From: Balaenoptera acutorostrata
Lineage: Eukaryota; Chordata; Mammalia; Artiodactyla; Balaenopteridae
DNA length: 64,000 nt
NCBI RefSeq assembly: GCF_949987535.1
Contig: NC_080064.1
Span: 132,646,708 to 132,710,707 of the forward strand
Direction of reading: 5' to 3'
Position numbers and translations under genes: made by a program. How positions within the stretch are numbered: the stretch's first letter is position 1; every line of letters begins with the position of its first letter. This document shows positions 46,930 through 58,482 of this stretch, in pieces. The notes beneath the pieces are model-generated. The model saw nothing but the letters and a program-made list of their open reading frames with translations. It was not told where the DNA came from and did not search any database.

Positions 46930-48085
46930 GTCAAAAAGCTAGGAATAATCTTCCATCCTCTCCTCATTCCACCCTTTCTAATTCATCCCCAAGTCCTGCT
47001 GATTCTATCTCAAAATATATCTCAAATCCACCTCCTTCTTTTTAGCCACACTGCCACTAGCCTGGTCCCAGCCTTGGTCATTGCTCATTGCTCATCTGGA
47101 TGGCCACAGTGCCCTGTCAGTGTCTCCTTCTACTCTTTCCCTCTGCACCTCATCACATCCCAGAGTAATACTTTAAAAGCAAAAATCAGATCTTTTCACT
47201 TTTTTTTGCTTAAAACATTCCAGTGGCCTCAGGTGCCCTTAGGACACAATATAAAATCTTTCATTTGACCCCCACACCCTGGTCCCTTCCTGCCTCTTTG
47301 CCTTCATTGGCACTTCCTTGCCCCTCCCTCTCCCCACATTCAGGGGCTGTACTCTTGCCACACCAACCCCTTTTCATTTTTCCTTTGAGTAGCACTCCTT
47401 CCCACTCTAGGGCCTATATCCTTTCAGCTTTAATATTCCACATAGGGGCTTCCCTGGTGGCGCAGTGGTTAAGAATCTGCCTGCCAATAGAGGGGACACG
47501 GGTTCGAGCCCTGGTCCGGGAAGATCCCACATGCCGCGGAGCAACTAAGCCAGTGCGCCACAACTACTGAGCCTGCGCTCTAGAGCCCAGGAGCTACAAT
47601 TACTGAAGCCAGTGCACCTAGAGCCCGTGCTCCGCAACAAAGAGAAGCCACCGCAATGAGAAGCCCGCGCACCGCAACGAAGAGTAGCCTCCGCTCGCCG
47701 CAACTAGAGAAAGCCTGCGCGCAGCAACGAAGACCCAACGCAGCCACAAGAAGAAAAAAACAAGATTCCACATAAATGTGGCCCTTTTTAGAGAAGCTTG
47801 CTCTGACTTCGCCTTCTAGTCTAAATTAGGTTTCCCTTGTCATACTCTCTCATGGCACCTTCTTTTTCCTTGGAGCACTTATTCCAATATATAATTACAT
47901 ATTTATTTGTGTATTTGTTCCCTGGTGCTAAACCCAGGGGGCCAAGAGCCTTGTCTCTAGCGTTCACTGCTGAATCCTGAAGGCAGACATATTGCCTGCA
48001 TACAGAGGCTCTTGAATGGCACTCTGCCGAGTGCTGGGAATGCAAAGTTCATTTTGCCACAGTCCCTGGCCTCAAGAAACTCACC
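46930..48085 (+). repeat. Long L2 LINE fragment split by a SINE
   Basis: Forward L2 in order: 'acactgccactagcctggtc', 'aaaacattccagtggcctca', 'gccttcattggcacttcctt'. After the SINE at 47445-47764 it resumes: 'agaagcttgctctgacttcg', 'ccttggagcacttattccaa', 'tggtgctaaacccagggggc'. The order is kept across the SINE, showing one older copy. Confidence 0.75.
47435..47774 (+). mobile_element. CHR-2 type SINE inside L2
   Basis: Forward, 47445-47764, flanked by ATTCCACATA (47435-47444 and 47765-47774). Close to the family consensus but with a short tail ('cacaagaagaaaaaaacaag') and no AATAAAT array. Minus open frame 47580-47771 is a SINE product. Confidence 0.92.
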
Positions 48086-49215
48086 ATCACTTCATGAGAA
48101 AGAAAGATGAACAGGAATTATTTGTCATCATTCTGTAGCTCAGAGAAATTCTTAAAAATGAGTTTTAAGATCAGAGAAAAGAGTATATTTCAAGCAATCA
48201 TACAGAAGCATTCTCATGACAAGAGAAGTCTCTTCTCAGTTGGAAGGGGCATTAACAGTTCAGGCCATTAATTAGTTACTACTGGTTTAGACAGGAGTGT
48301 CATTATATATTTAGAGTGGAATCTACCACTAAACCAGAAAATTTGCTAGCTTGTATTAAGCATTTCTTGCTATTCATTCTTTTTTATGTGCATTTGTGTA
48401 TGAATCTGTATGTGTATCCATGTGTGTATGAACTTTCTATCCATAAGGTTCTGTTCTATGAGTGGGGAAACATCCTTTTTGGTGAATGTTGCTCTGGCTT
48501 CCAGAATCCCTGAAGAGGACAAAAGGAGAATGCAGAATGTAGAGGGGGAGATGTTGCAATCTAATATGGATATAGAAATAGATATAAAGAATAGGTTGAA
48601 AGAATCGTCTCTTCCAATACAGAGTATGTATAAAGTGAGCTGGGTGAACGTACACAACTCTGTGCAATCTTTTAAAATCCTCCCACTATAAAAGGATGTT
48701 AAAATTGCCTAAGAACCCAAATGGTCCCAAGCACACTGATGCGGGATTTAGATACGTAGTCCAAATTTAGCATCAGACAACGTCAATTATTAAACAAATA
48801 AAGAAAATGGTCACAAAACAAATATGGAAAATATTACCTTTATAACAGTTTAAATTGTACAGCTTTTCTAAAACATACTTACTGCATAAAATAAAACCTA
48901 TCTGCAGAGGCACAGCAGTTTTCTTCCATGACTGGGAAGCTAGTCATTGAAAAATAGGAACTTAGAATTAATTTTGTTTAGAAGTTCAGAAATTTGGAAA
49001 TGTTTATTCTCCCTTCTGAACATCACCCTCAGCACGGTATCGAACAGCATGATGGGGAAAGCATGGTGATACCCCAGAACATCTCCCCAGGCTAGGTGCT
49101 GAGGACCAAATCCCTCTTTTGGAAATTCCTTGTCTCCAGTTAATACTTGCTCTCTTCATATTGCCTACTTTATAAGACAGATCCTTCTGAGAGGTGTAAG
49201 TCTGGATGTAGGAAA
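48086..49215. other. Unique DNA
   Basis: Several overlapping open frames at 48316-48691 on both strands, none with splice support. No repeat recognised. Confidence 0.35.
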
Positions 49216-49219
49216 GGAG

Positions 49220-49440
49220 GAGAACATCTTAGAATTTACTGAATACTGAATCTGGGCCATGCACTTGGCATGCACATTCCCCTTGCAATCTTGTGTTTTC
49301 CCCATTTTACAAATGCAGAATCCAAGCCTCAGAGAGATTGAGGAACCTTCTTGAGTACTCTTTTTCATGAGTGAATTGTAGAGCTGAGATCTGAGCCCCT
49401 AGTTGGTCTGCCTGTAAACCCACGTTCTCTCCTTTGCATG
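49220..49440 (-). repeat. MIR, antisense
   Basis: 'cttagaatttactgaatact', 'ttccccattttacaaatgca', 'aagcctcagagagattgagg', 'agctgagatctgagccccta'. Confidence 0.75.
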
Positions 49441-51275
49441 CTCGACACCTTCTAGTAAATTAATTCATGAGATGCTTTCCTCAACAGATGAAAATTAGAG
49501 CAGCAAGAGTGTACTAAACATCTGGAATAGAAGTAGCCGTGATAAAAAAGAAGGGGCTGGGGACAAGAGAGCAGAAAATGAGGCTGGAGAGTCTTGTCAT
49601 TCAGTCCATAAGGAGCAGCTCCCCTGGGCCCTGCCTATCAGTGGGTTTTGCTGTGTGCCTCAAGGGGCTCAGATGGACTCTGGGAACCAAAGGTAAAATG
49701 ACATTTAAGGAAGCTCCTGATGTGTCCTTCTTTATTTGCATCAGCAGTGAGATTGAAAGGCCCCCTTGGTGTGTGAATACCTGGAATTAAAAGACTACAA
49801 ATAGGCATTTAGGCTGTTTACTTTAGGTTTCCTGTTTACTTTATTCTCTCACTGGGAAGTAAAATTGGACTGAAGAGAAAAAAAGGCAAATAGACTCAAA
49901 AGGGAAGTGAAACTCAAGTTTGAAAGCAGAACCATTTTTACATTTAAGTTAAACTGTGGGTTTTAAAACATGCAGCTCTCTATGGGAAACCATTGTGGGT
50001 GGGGTGCGTTTGTAACAGAGCTTCACCTAATTCATTCTATATGCTTGGCAGAGAAAAAGCAGAAATAAGAGCCAAATTCCAGAGGGTCTCTAAGGGAAGC
50101 AAGGTCACACTGTATTCAGAATTTAGAATATAGCAACCTGGCCTGAACAGAGGATTTTTAATGTGTTTGTGCACTTAGGAATCATTCTTCTAGAGTATTG
50201 TAATTGTTTAACCATTTTGTGAAGTTCTATTATACGTGTATTGCAAACACTGCTTCAGAGCCAGATAAAAAAGACTATTAAATAATTTAATCGAGTTTAA
50301 CTCAGTTGATTTTATAACTGGTTTTGAAACTAAAAATAGGTAATGTAGAAGGGTTTATTGATTAGTTCCACCATCATAATAAACTTGTAGAAATGTCTAA
50401 GAAGCCACATTTTGATTTTTTTTTTTTGGTCTGAGGAATTTGGCCCATTCTCAAATAAAAATTGTGCTTTAATTCCAAGTGGTCTTATTATGAACAGTTG
50501 TTGAATTTTACATTGTTTTATAATTGGCTCTGGTGCTATTTAAAACTCATTTGCAAGGTAAAAGGACAAAGATGTGAGAAGCAAGGAAACCAAAAGTTGT
50601 TAATCAGTAACTACAGTGAAAACGGGAATAAACAAAAATGTCACTTTAACTCACTTTCTGGGAAGACGTTCCAGGGTTTGGGGGATGACAGAACATCTTT
50701 TGGGTGGTTAGGGACCAAAAGGGAGTAAGAACTTCAGACTTTTGAAGTTATTTTTGCTTACAATCAAATTTACCTCAAAGTGCAGAGTCCATAAGAATTA
50801 ATTTAAATGTCGGTTACAAATTCCAAGAAATGTGGGGATATAAACCAGAAAGACAGTGTGACCTAGAGAGCTGAACTCTGATGTTGACCTTGTGTCAGTT
50901 TTTTTTTTTGTTTTTGTTTTTTTTAACTTCGAAGTGTTGAAATACAGCTTTTTTCTGGTGACCCCCCCCCCCCCTTAAGGAAGTCCCAAATGGAGATAAA
51001 ATAGAGCATACTTATTTCTGTTTTTCTGGGGAATAATATGGAAGGGCAATACCTTCTTTTTTTGAAGATGATAAGGGGTTAGAGCAAAGTTTCAGCCATT
51101 TCTGAGAGGTCTAGGAACCGGGCACTTGCCTATTGATGCAAATGTTGCTACCTCCTGCCTCTCTGAGGTACTTCTTGTCCTCTAGTGATGGTCAACCCAG
51201 CTGAAGAAATCAGACTCAGTTAATAAAAGTTTTGGGGGCAACCTTTGCCAACGTCAAAGTATACTCTGTCTATAC
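49441..51275. other. Unique DNA with simple tracts
   Basis: T-run at 50899-50922, a C-run of 14 at about 50962-50975. Open frames at 49539-49790 and 50462-50728 lack splice support. No transposon recognised. Confidence 0.4.
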
Positions 51276-51415
51276 CAGTGGTTCTTAAACTTTTGGGGTC
51301 ACATACCTATTTGAGAACATCATAAGAGTTATAGTCCTTTTCCTTGGAGTATTGCACACAGTCATAAAATGACTTCCAAAAGTTCTCCAGCCTGGAGGCC
51401 CAACCATGAACCACA
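51276..51415. repeat. Short hAT-type DNA transposon remnant
   Basis: Starts CAGTGGTTCTTAAACTTTTG, a typical hAT (MER/Charlie-like) terminal sequence. It ends in 'catgaaccac' as the worn inverted partner. No certain 8-bp target duplication. Confidence 0.55.
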
Positions 51416-52110
51416 GATTACAAGCCCTATCTCTACAGGGTTAATTTCCATAAACTCTGAAAACATCACCATCCAGATTATCTTCTCTAAGTGAGGAGCT
51501 TCTGCTCTTGGCCATTAAGTCACCTTAATGGAGAGAGCAAACATCTGTGCATTGTAACCTATTCTCTTCATATTCTGTCCATCACTGCCTCTCCTCTGAG
51601 GTATCAGAAGACCTCCCCAGAGGGACCTAACAGTTTTACGTCATCATTTTTTCTGAGCTCTGAGCAGGTCTCCTTTTCTTCCTCCTTTCTTTGCATCAGA
51701 CTCCTACCCATCTTCTGACCTGCTGTATTCTCCTCTCCCACCTGCCTTCCCTCACCAGCAGCCCAGAGTGACCACTGTCCCAGTGATTTCTAATACCATT
51801 CACACTTGGTACCAGCCATATGATGTTCACTCACTATTCTCTCTCTTATTTTTAAAGTAATTTTACTAAATATATACATATGAATGGAGAATAGAAATGC
51901 TACCTGTTTTAATAAAATCTTAGCATTATGACATATTGCATCAGATCCTTGAAAATAATAATTACAGTTATAATGAAGATCTACTACACTGCCTTTGGAA
52001 ACCCTTCCTCTTTTTCCCCCCCCAGCATTAACCACTGTCATAGCCAGGCATGGTTCATCCTTTACTCTCGCCCCCCAATTTTTTTTCCTGGGTATAGGTC
52101 TGATCTCTCC
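51416..52110. other. Unique DNA, CT-rich in part
   Basis: No recognised feature. Open frame 51790-52170 on the minus strand has no splice support. Confidence 0.35.
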
Positions 52111-52119
52111 AATGAGACT

Positions 52120-52220
52120 ATAATTCCTGAGAACAGATAATAACCTTATTCTTTTTTTGGTTTGTCCCACAGTGTTTGGCTCAGTACTCAGGGTCCTTAA
52201 TAAATGACTATAAATGCATG
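52120..52220 (+). repeat. L2 3' end
   Basis: 'ttcctgagaacagataataa', 'gtgtttggctcagtactcag', 'taataaatgactataaatgc'. Confidence 0.55.
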
Positions 52221-52624
52221 CATGTTGGATTACTTGGCTTCACTTTAAGGTTCTCTTCCATATTCTTGGCCCTCAAAGATAGTTTGCATCTTTTTATCAG
52301 GAATTTCAGAAGACTACTTTCTGTTCTTTCCTATTTTTTCTCTTCTTTCCAGAGAAGAAAACTCATATTATACTAAATTCCTCTTGGTATTCTGTTGCTC
52401 TTCACTTTTCCCATTTCCTTATAACAGGCATGATTCTTATCCTTGTGTCTCAGTTTATTTATTTGTAGGTGTGGGGGAAATACTCTTGCTTTAAATTACC
52501 TTGAACTTTACATATAGTATAAAATATACGTAATATGTGATTAAATACACAAATTCATTTTATTTCCCCAAATATTGTTGCTTTACCTTCTATGTTTATA
52601 CACTTCTAAAATACATCAGTTTGT

Positions 52625-53150
52625 CCCTCTTAGCAGTCTCGATTTACTCCCATCTGACAGATAAGAAAACCAAGGCCAGGAAGGCTAAACGACATCTCAA
52701 GTAGCAGAGCTAAGACTGAGGTCTCCAGATTTCTATTCTTTTCACCTCACCATTATGCATTATTATAGTAGAATATTGAGAATAGCAGCTATTAATCTTA
52801 TTGACTGATTTGACATTGTTTGGGGGCACTTTACACCTCAAGCTAGATGGTTTATCATCCTAGGTTACAGTTATACAAACTGAGGCTCAGAAAGGTGAAA
52901 GGAATTGCTTAAAGACATAGCTAGTAATTAGTACTGGTAATAATGAATGATAGCAACTCACACTTTTATAGCACTTACCATGTTCCAAGCACTGGTCTAT
53001 GGACTTTATGTAAGGTAATTACGATTACATTTTGAGGCACAAACTAGTATCTTTACTTTACAGATGAGGAAAATGAGACATAAAGAGGCTAAGTAACTTG
53101 CCTAAAATCACTCAGCTAGTAAATGTTGGAAGGAACTTAAAATCCCAGGT
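52625..53150 (-). repeat. Three antisense MIR fragments
   Basis: 52625-52745 ('gacagataagaaaaccaagg'), 52835-52945 ('aactgaggctcagaaaggtg') and 52950-53150 ('tttatagcacttaccatgtt', 'tacagatgaggaaaatgaga', 'aagtaacttgcctaaaatca') all carry the reversed MIR core. Confidence 0.7.
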
Positions 53151-53798
53151 AGCCTGGTACCAGAATCATTGTGTTACCTCCCAACAGCAGAAACAAGATT
53201 CTAATCTCAAAAGTGGGTGTGCTTGTCATTATGCCTGCAGATTCTTCTGTAGTATAACTCTTTTCCTGATTTGTTGTAAATATAGAAATATTTACTCAAC
53301 TTTAGAGTCTTATTCTAGTTTCTTATTCTTTTGGCCTGGAATGTCCTTTACCAAATGAACAGCAAAGTCCAGTGAACTCTTCAAGACCCTACTCACCGTC
53401 TCTGTTACTGTCCCTGTGTCCTGGAGCTCTTTCCTCCTTTTCCCCAAGAGTTAACCACTCTGTTAAATATTCTACTTTTGAACCATAAAATTACATTTAA
53501 GAAATTAATAGACTTTTTAGAATAGTTTGAAGTCTACAGAAAGATTGAGCTGACAGCACAGGGTTCCCATATATCCACTTTACTCACTCACAGTTTTCCA
53601 TATTTTTAACATCTTTCATTAGTGTGGAACATTTGTTACAGTTGATGAACCAATATTGGTACATTATCAGCTATATTATTAATAACTATTATTAACTAAA
53701 GTGTATAGTTTACATTATGGTTCAGTCTTGTGTTGTACATTCTATGGGTTTGACAAATATATAATATCATGTATCCACCATTACAGTTTCAGTATTAT

Positions 53799-54142
53799 AA
53801 AAATCCCCTGTGTGGACATATATACACTACCAAATGTAAAATAGATAGCTAGTGGGAAGCAGCCGCATAGCACAGGGAGATCAGCTCAGTGCTTTGTGAC
53901 CGCCTGGGGGGGTGGGATGGGGAGGGTGGGAGGGAGGGAGATGCAGGAGGGAGGAGATATGGGAACGTGTGTATATGTGTAGCTGATTCACTTTGTTATA
54001 AAGCAGAAACTAACACACCATTGTGAAGCAATTATACTTCAATAAAGATGTTTAAAAAAAAAAAAGAACAAAAGATCGACTTTGAGTGGAAACATTGGAC
54101 ATTAATAAATCGTTTCCCGGGGGGGGAAAAATCCCCTGTGTG
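53799..54142 (+). mobile_element. Young LINE-1 3' end with 3' transduction
   Basis: Forward L1 3' UTR, 53815-54052, poly-A 54053-54065, then 61 nt of foreign DNA (54066-54126) containing AATAAA at 54104-54109. The whole is flanked by AAAAATCCCCTGTGTG (53799-53814 and 54127-54142, identical). It sits inside the old antisense L1. The short open frame beginning in the poly-A is meaningless. Confidence 0.9.
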
Positions 54143-54844
54143 TCAACAATTTATCGTTCTCCCATTTCCCTCCTCCAAACCACTGGCAACCACTGATCTT
54201 TTTGCTGTCTTTATAGTTTTGCCTTTTCAGAATGTCATATAGTTGGAATCATACAGTATGTAGCCTTTTCAGACATGCTTCTTTCACTTAACAATATGCA
54301 TTTAAGGTTCCACCATGTCTTTTTGTGGCTTAATTAATAGCTTATTTCTTTTTATCGTGAATAACATTCCATTGTGTGGACGTGACACATTTTGTTTATA
54401 TATTCACCTATAAAGGAATATCTTGGATGTTTCCTAATTTTGTCAATTGTGAGAAAAGATTCTATAAACGTTTGTGTGCAGGTTTTAGTATGAAAATAAG
54501 TTTTCAACTCATTTGAGTACATGCCAAAGAGCATGATTGCTGGATCATATGATAAAGGTATGTTTAGTTTTGTAAGAAACTGTCAAACTGTCTTCCGAAG
54601 GGTCTGTACCATTTTGCATTCCCACCAGTAATGAATGTGAGTTCCTATTGCTTCACATCCTCACCACTATTTGATATTGTCAAGCTTTTTTTTTTGGGGG
54701 GGGTGGAGTTTGGCCATTCTAAAAGGTGTGTAGTGGTATCTCATTGTTTTAATATGCAGTTCCCTAATGACATGTGATGTTGAGCTCTTTTCATATGCCT
54801 ATTTGCCATCTGTATTATCTTCTTTGGTGAGACTGTTTAGATCT

Positions 54845-55073
54845 TTCACCTACTTTTATTTATTTATTTATTTATTTTTTACCTCTGCAATTGCTGTGCC
54901 TGGATCACTACACCTGTTTTATTTGCTTAATAGTTGCCACTTGGGCCAGGCCAACCCCAAATTCTCCCAACACTATAGTTACCAATAATTCTATTTTGGT
55001 TTCTGCCTCCATATCAGTTGGTATGGAAAGTTAGCTTCCAAAGCCTATTCTCAAAATGGTTCACCTATTTTTA
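54845..55073 (-). mobile_element. Unidentified retrocopy with AAAT tail
   Basis: The old L1 is interrupted by 201 bp (54859-55059), flanked by TTCACCTA(C/T)TTTTA at 54845-54858 and 55060-55073. On the + strand it starts with a (TTTA)n/T tail (54859-54880), so the insert is a minus-strand retrotransposed copy. The 179-bp body is neither CHR SINE nor L1. On the minus strand it has an AATAAA about 37 nt before the tail, which suggests a 5'-truncated copy of a Pol II transcript. The source is unknown. Confidence 0.75.
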
Positions 55074-57170
55074 AATTTAGTTGTTTGTTTTCTTATTGTT
55101 AATTTTTAGGAGTTATTTATATATTTTGGATACCAGTCCTTTATCAGATTTGTATTTTGCAAATATTTTCTCCCAGTCTGTGCCTTGTCCTTTCATTCTC
55201 TTAACAGTGTCTTTCACATAGCAGAAAGTTTTTAATTTAATGAAGTCCAATTTAGTATCTTTTTCTTTCATGGATTGTGTTTTGGGTGTTATATCTAAAA
55301 ACTCATCACTCAATCCAAGGTCACCTATATTATTTTCTAAATGTTTTATAGTTTTGTGTTTTTCATTTAATTCTATGATCCATTTTGAGTTAATTTTTGT
55401 GAAAAATGTAAGATTAGTGTATAGATGCAGTTTTTTTTCATGTGTATGTCCAGTCATTTCAGCACCATTTGTTGAAAAGATGATCCATTCTCCATTGAAT
55501 TGCCTTTGGTCCTTTGTCAAAGTTCAGTTAAATGTATTTGTTTGAGTCCTTTACTGGGCTTTCTATCTGTTCCACTGATCTATTTGTCTATTCTTTCACT
55601 AATACCATACTCTCTTGTTTACTGTAGCTTTATGGTAAGTCTTGAAGTCGAGTAGTGTCAGCCCTCTGACTTTGTTCTTCTTCAGTATCATGTTGGCTGT
55701 TCTGGGTTTTTTGCTTTTCCACATAGATTTTAGAATCAGTTTGTCAAAATCCACATAATAACTTGATGAGATTTTGACTGGGACTGCATTGAACATATAG
55801 ATCAAATTGGGAAGAGCTGACATCTTAATAATTTTGAGTTTTCCTATCTATGAACTGGAACATCTTTCCATTTATTTATGTTTTTTAATTGATTCCATCA
55901 TAGTTTCATAGTTTTCCTCATATAGATCTTGTACATATTTTGTTAAATTTATACCTAAGTATTTCTTTCTTTTGTTGGTGTTAATGTAAATGATGTATTT
56001 GTAATTTCAAACTCCAGTTATTCATTACTGGTGTCTGGGAAGGCAATTGACTTTTGTATATTAATCTTGTATCTTGCAACCTTGCTTTTATCACTTATTA
56101 GTTCCAGGAGTTTTATTTTGGTCAATTCTTTGGGATTTTCTACATAGACCATCATGTTATCTGCAAACAAAGACAGTTTTATTTCTTCCTTTACAATCTA
56201 TATACTTTTAATTTCCTTTTCTTGTCTTATTGCATTACCTAGGAATTCCAGCATGATATGGAATAGGGAGTTATAAAAGGGAATATTGTTGCCTGGTCCA
56301 GATATTAGGAGGAGGCATCTAGTTTCTCATCACTAAGTATGATGTTGGCTGTATGTTTTTGTAGATGTTTGTTGTCAAGTTGCAGAAGATCCCCCCCATT
56401 CCTAGTTTGGTGAGAGTTTTGATCATGAATGAGAGTTGGATTTTGTCAAATGCTTTTTTCTGAATTTATTGATATGATCATAGGATAATTTTTCTCTTTA
56501 ACCTGTGGATGTAAGGGATTACATTAATTGATGTTTGAGTGTTGAACCAACCTTGCATACCTGGTATAAATCCCACTTGGTCATGGTGCATAATTCTTTT
56601 TAAACATTGTTGGATTTGTTTTACTAATATTGTGTTGAGGATTTTTGCATCTATGTTAGTGAGTGATATTAGTCTTTAGTTTTCCTTTCTTATAATGGCT
56701 TTATCTGGTTTTGATTTTAGAATAATGCTGTCCTCACAGAATAAGTTAGGAAGTGTTCCCTCTCTCTATGTTTAGCAAGAGATTGTAGGGAACAGATATC
56801 ATTTCTTCCTTAAATGTTTGGTAGAATTCACCAGTGAAACCATCTAGGCCTAGCGCTTTAATTTTGGGGAGAGGTTATTAATTATTGACTTAATTTACTT
56901 AACAGATATAAGCTATTCAGATTATCCAGTTCTCTTTGTGTGAGTTTTGGTAGGTTGTGTCTTTCAAGGAATTTGATAACCACTCAAATATTCTATTTCT
57001 AAACCATGTATTTTTATATGGCATATTTTATACTTTATTAGTTTATATATGTGTTTTCTTCTGCTAAAGTGTGGGGTTCTTGAGAATACAGACCATGTTT
57101 TTAAATTTTGCATCCCTAAGACTTGGTACAGTGACTGGGCCATTTCACTGAAGGTTGAATGAGATGACCT

Positions 57171-58106
57171 GAAATTCTCTAAGATATCAAATGGATATAA
57201 GAAATACATATAAGAACACCATAGCTGTAAGAAGAAGAACATGAGATTATTTTTAATGTCATAAACATTTTCACCTTAAAAAAGACTAATCTAACAGGTC
57301 CTTTTAACTGGTTTGGTTCTGTGGTGAATTTTAATGTTAATCTATAGCCAATTTACTGTTTGAGAGAAGGCTGACTGATAGAGAAATCTAAAGTTAAAGG
57401 AGTTTAATCCAAAATGATGACATTTGTCGTTGGAGGAAGTATTAATAGAATTATAAGAATGTGATTCACCCCTTTCCCTATTTCTAGAAGTTATCTACTC
57501 CATAAAACAGAACACACCTGAATAGGCACAATAACCATATAACCTGAGCCCCACTGGGGAGAACTGAAGATTAAAAATTACAAAACAAGAAGTTAGACTT
57601 ATAGTTTAAACTTCTGCTTAGTCTTTGGCTATGATTAAATGTTCAGGACAAAAAGTGAGCTGGAGAGTTTCTTTAATCTCTGCTCTGATGTGCTAACTAC
57701 TATTGTGTAACTGAGGTACCTTGTGTTCCCCAAAGGGTGAGCCACAGGCCGTTTTCTCCAGACCCCATGTTTAGATTGCTTGCAAGCCCTCAAGTGCTAC
57801 ATCCGCTGAGACTCAGTGTTGCATTTCATTGATGTGTTCAGGCTCTTTTGGTCAGAGAAACCGAAGCATAAACATAGCGCTGACAAGTCCAGGTCATGGA
57901 GTGGTTTTTGGTCACTGAACTGCCCAAGCAGGTTATTAGAGAACAACATTTTAGCAGTAGCAGCAAGTTGTTTATATGATATCTGATCCCAGACATTTTG
58001 CATGTGTTTAACACTGTATGAATCTATTTTTTGAGACTTGGGATGATTATGGTAAACAACCCGGTTTCCTGGTGAAGTTGACTCTTGTGTTATTTCTCAT
58101 AGAATT
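57171..58106. other. Unique DNA
   Basis: No repeat, exon or RNA gene recognised. Confidence 0.4.
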
Positions 58107-58141
58107 TATCACATTATTTTTTTATATATATATATATAAAT

Positions 58142-58200
<59 letters not shown>

Positions 58201-58482
58201 TTTTTGGCTGCGTTGGGTCTTCGTTTCTCTGAGAGGGCTTTCTCCAGTTGCGGCGAGCGGGGGCCACTCTTCATTGCGGTGCACGGGCCTCTCACTGTCG
58301 CGGCCTCTCTTGTTGCGGAGCACAAGCTCCAGACGCGCAGGCTCAGTAGTTGTGGCTCAGGGGCCCAATTGCTCCGTGGCATGTGGGATCTTCCCAGACC
58401 AGGGCTCGAACCCGCGTCCCCTGCATTGGCAGGCAGACTCTCAACCACTGCGCCAGCAGGGAAGCCCCCTATTACATTATTT
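58107..58482 (-). mobile_element. CHR-2 type SINE with long tail
   Basis: Antisense, 58120-58469, flanked by TAT(C/T)ACATTATTT (58107-58119 and 58470-58482). Shortened body of the same kind as the 31.6-kb copy ('gggccactcttcattgcggt', 'cactgtcgcggcctct'). Its 3' tail is the ATTT array at 58139-58203. The 161-codon open frame at 58018-58503 is SINE translation. Confidence 0.95.
58139..58203. repeat. (TTTA)n microsatellite in SINE tail
   Basis: About 16 near-perfect TTTA units, adjacent to a TA run at 58122-58138. Very likely length-polymorphic. Confidence 0.97.

Larger units (their letters stand above)
53484..56975 (-). mobile_element. Old LINE-1, antisense, with nested insertions
   Basis: About 3.5 kb of old L1: reversed 3' UTR at 53505-53800 and 54143-54220 ('ttctatgggtttgacaaata', 'tatccaccattacag'), then ORF2 in decay up to 56975. 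Readable remnants on the minus strand: 55113-55520 and 55599-55823 ('PKTQSMKEKDTK' type segments of the ORF2 C-terminal half), and the YKA-like RT tail. Many stops. Truncated at the 5' side. The flanks 53451-53483 and 56976-57006 match imperfectly over about 30 bp, perhaps a long target-site duplication. A young L1 end and an unknown retrocopy sit inside it. Confidence 0.85.
53290..57170 (+). repeat. L2 LINE split by an old L1
   Basis: L2-like sequence ('tggcctggaatgtcctttac', 'gaactcttcaagaccctact') runs to about 53460. It appears to resume after 57007 ('ggggttcttgagaatacaga', 'gcatccctaagacttggtac'). The gap is the antisense L1 described next. Confidence 0.6.
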
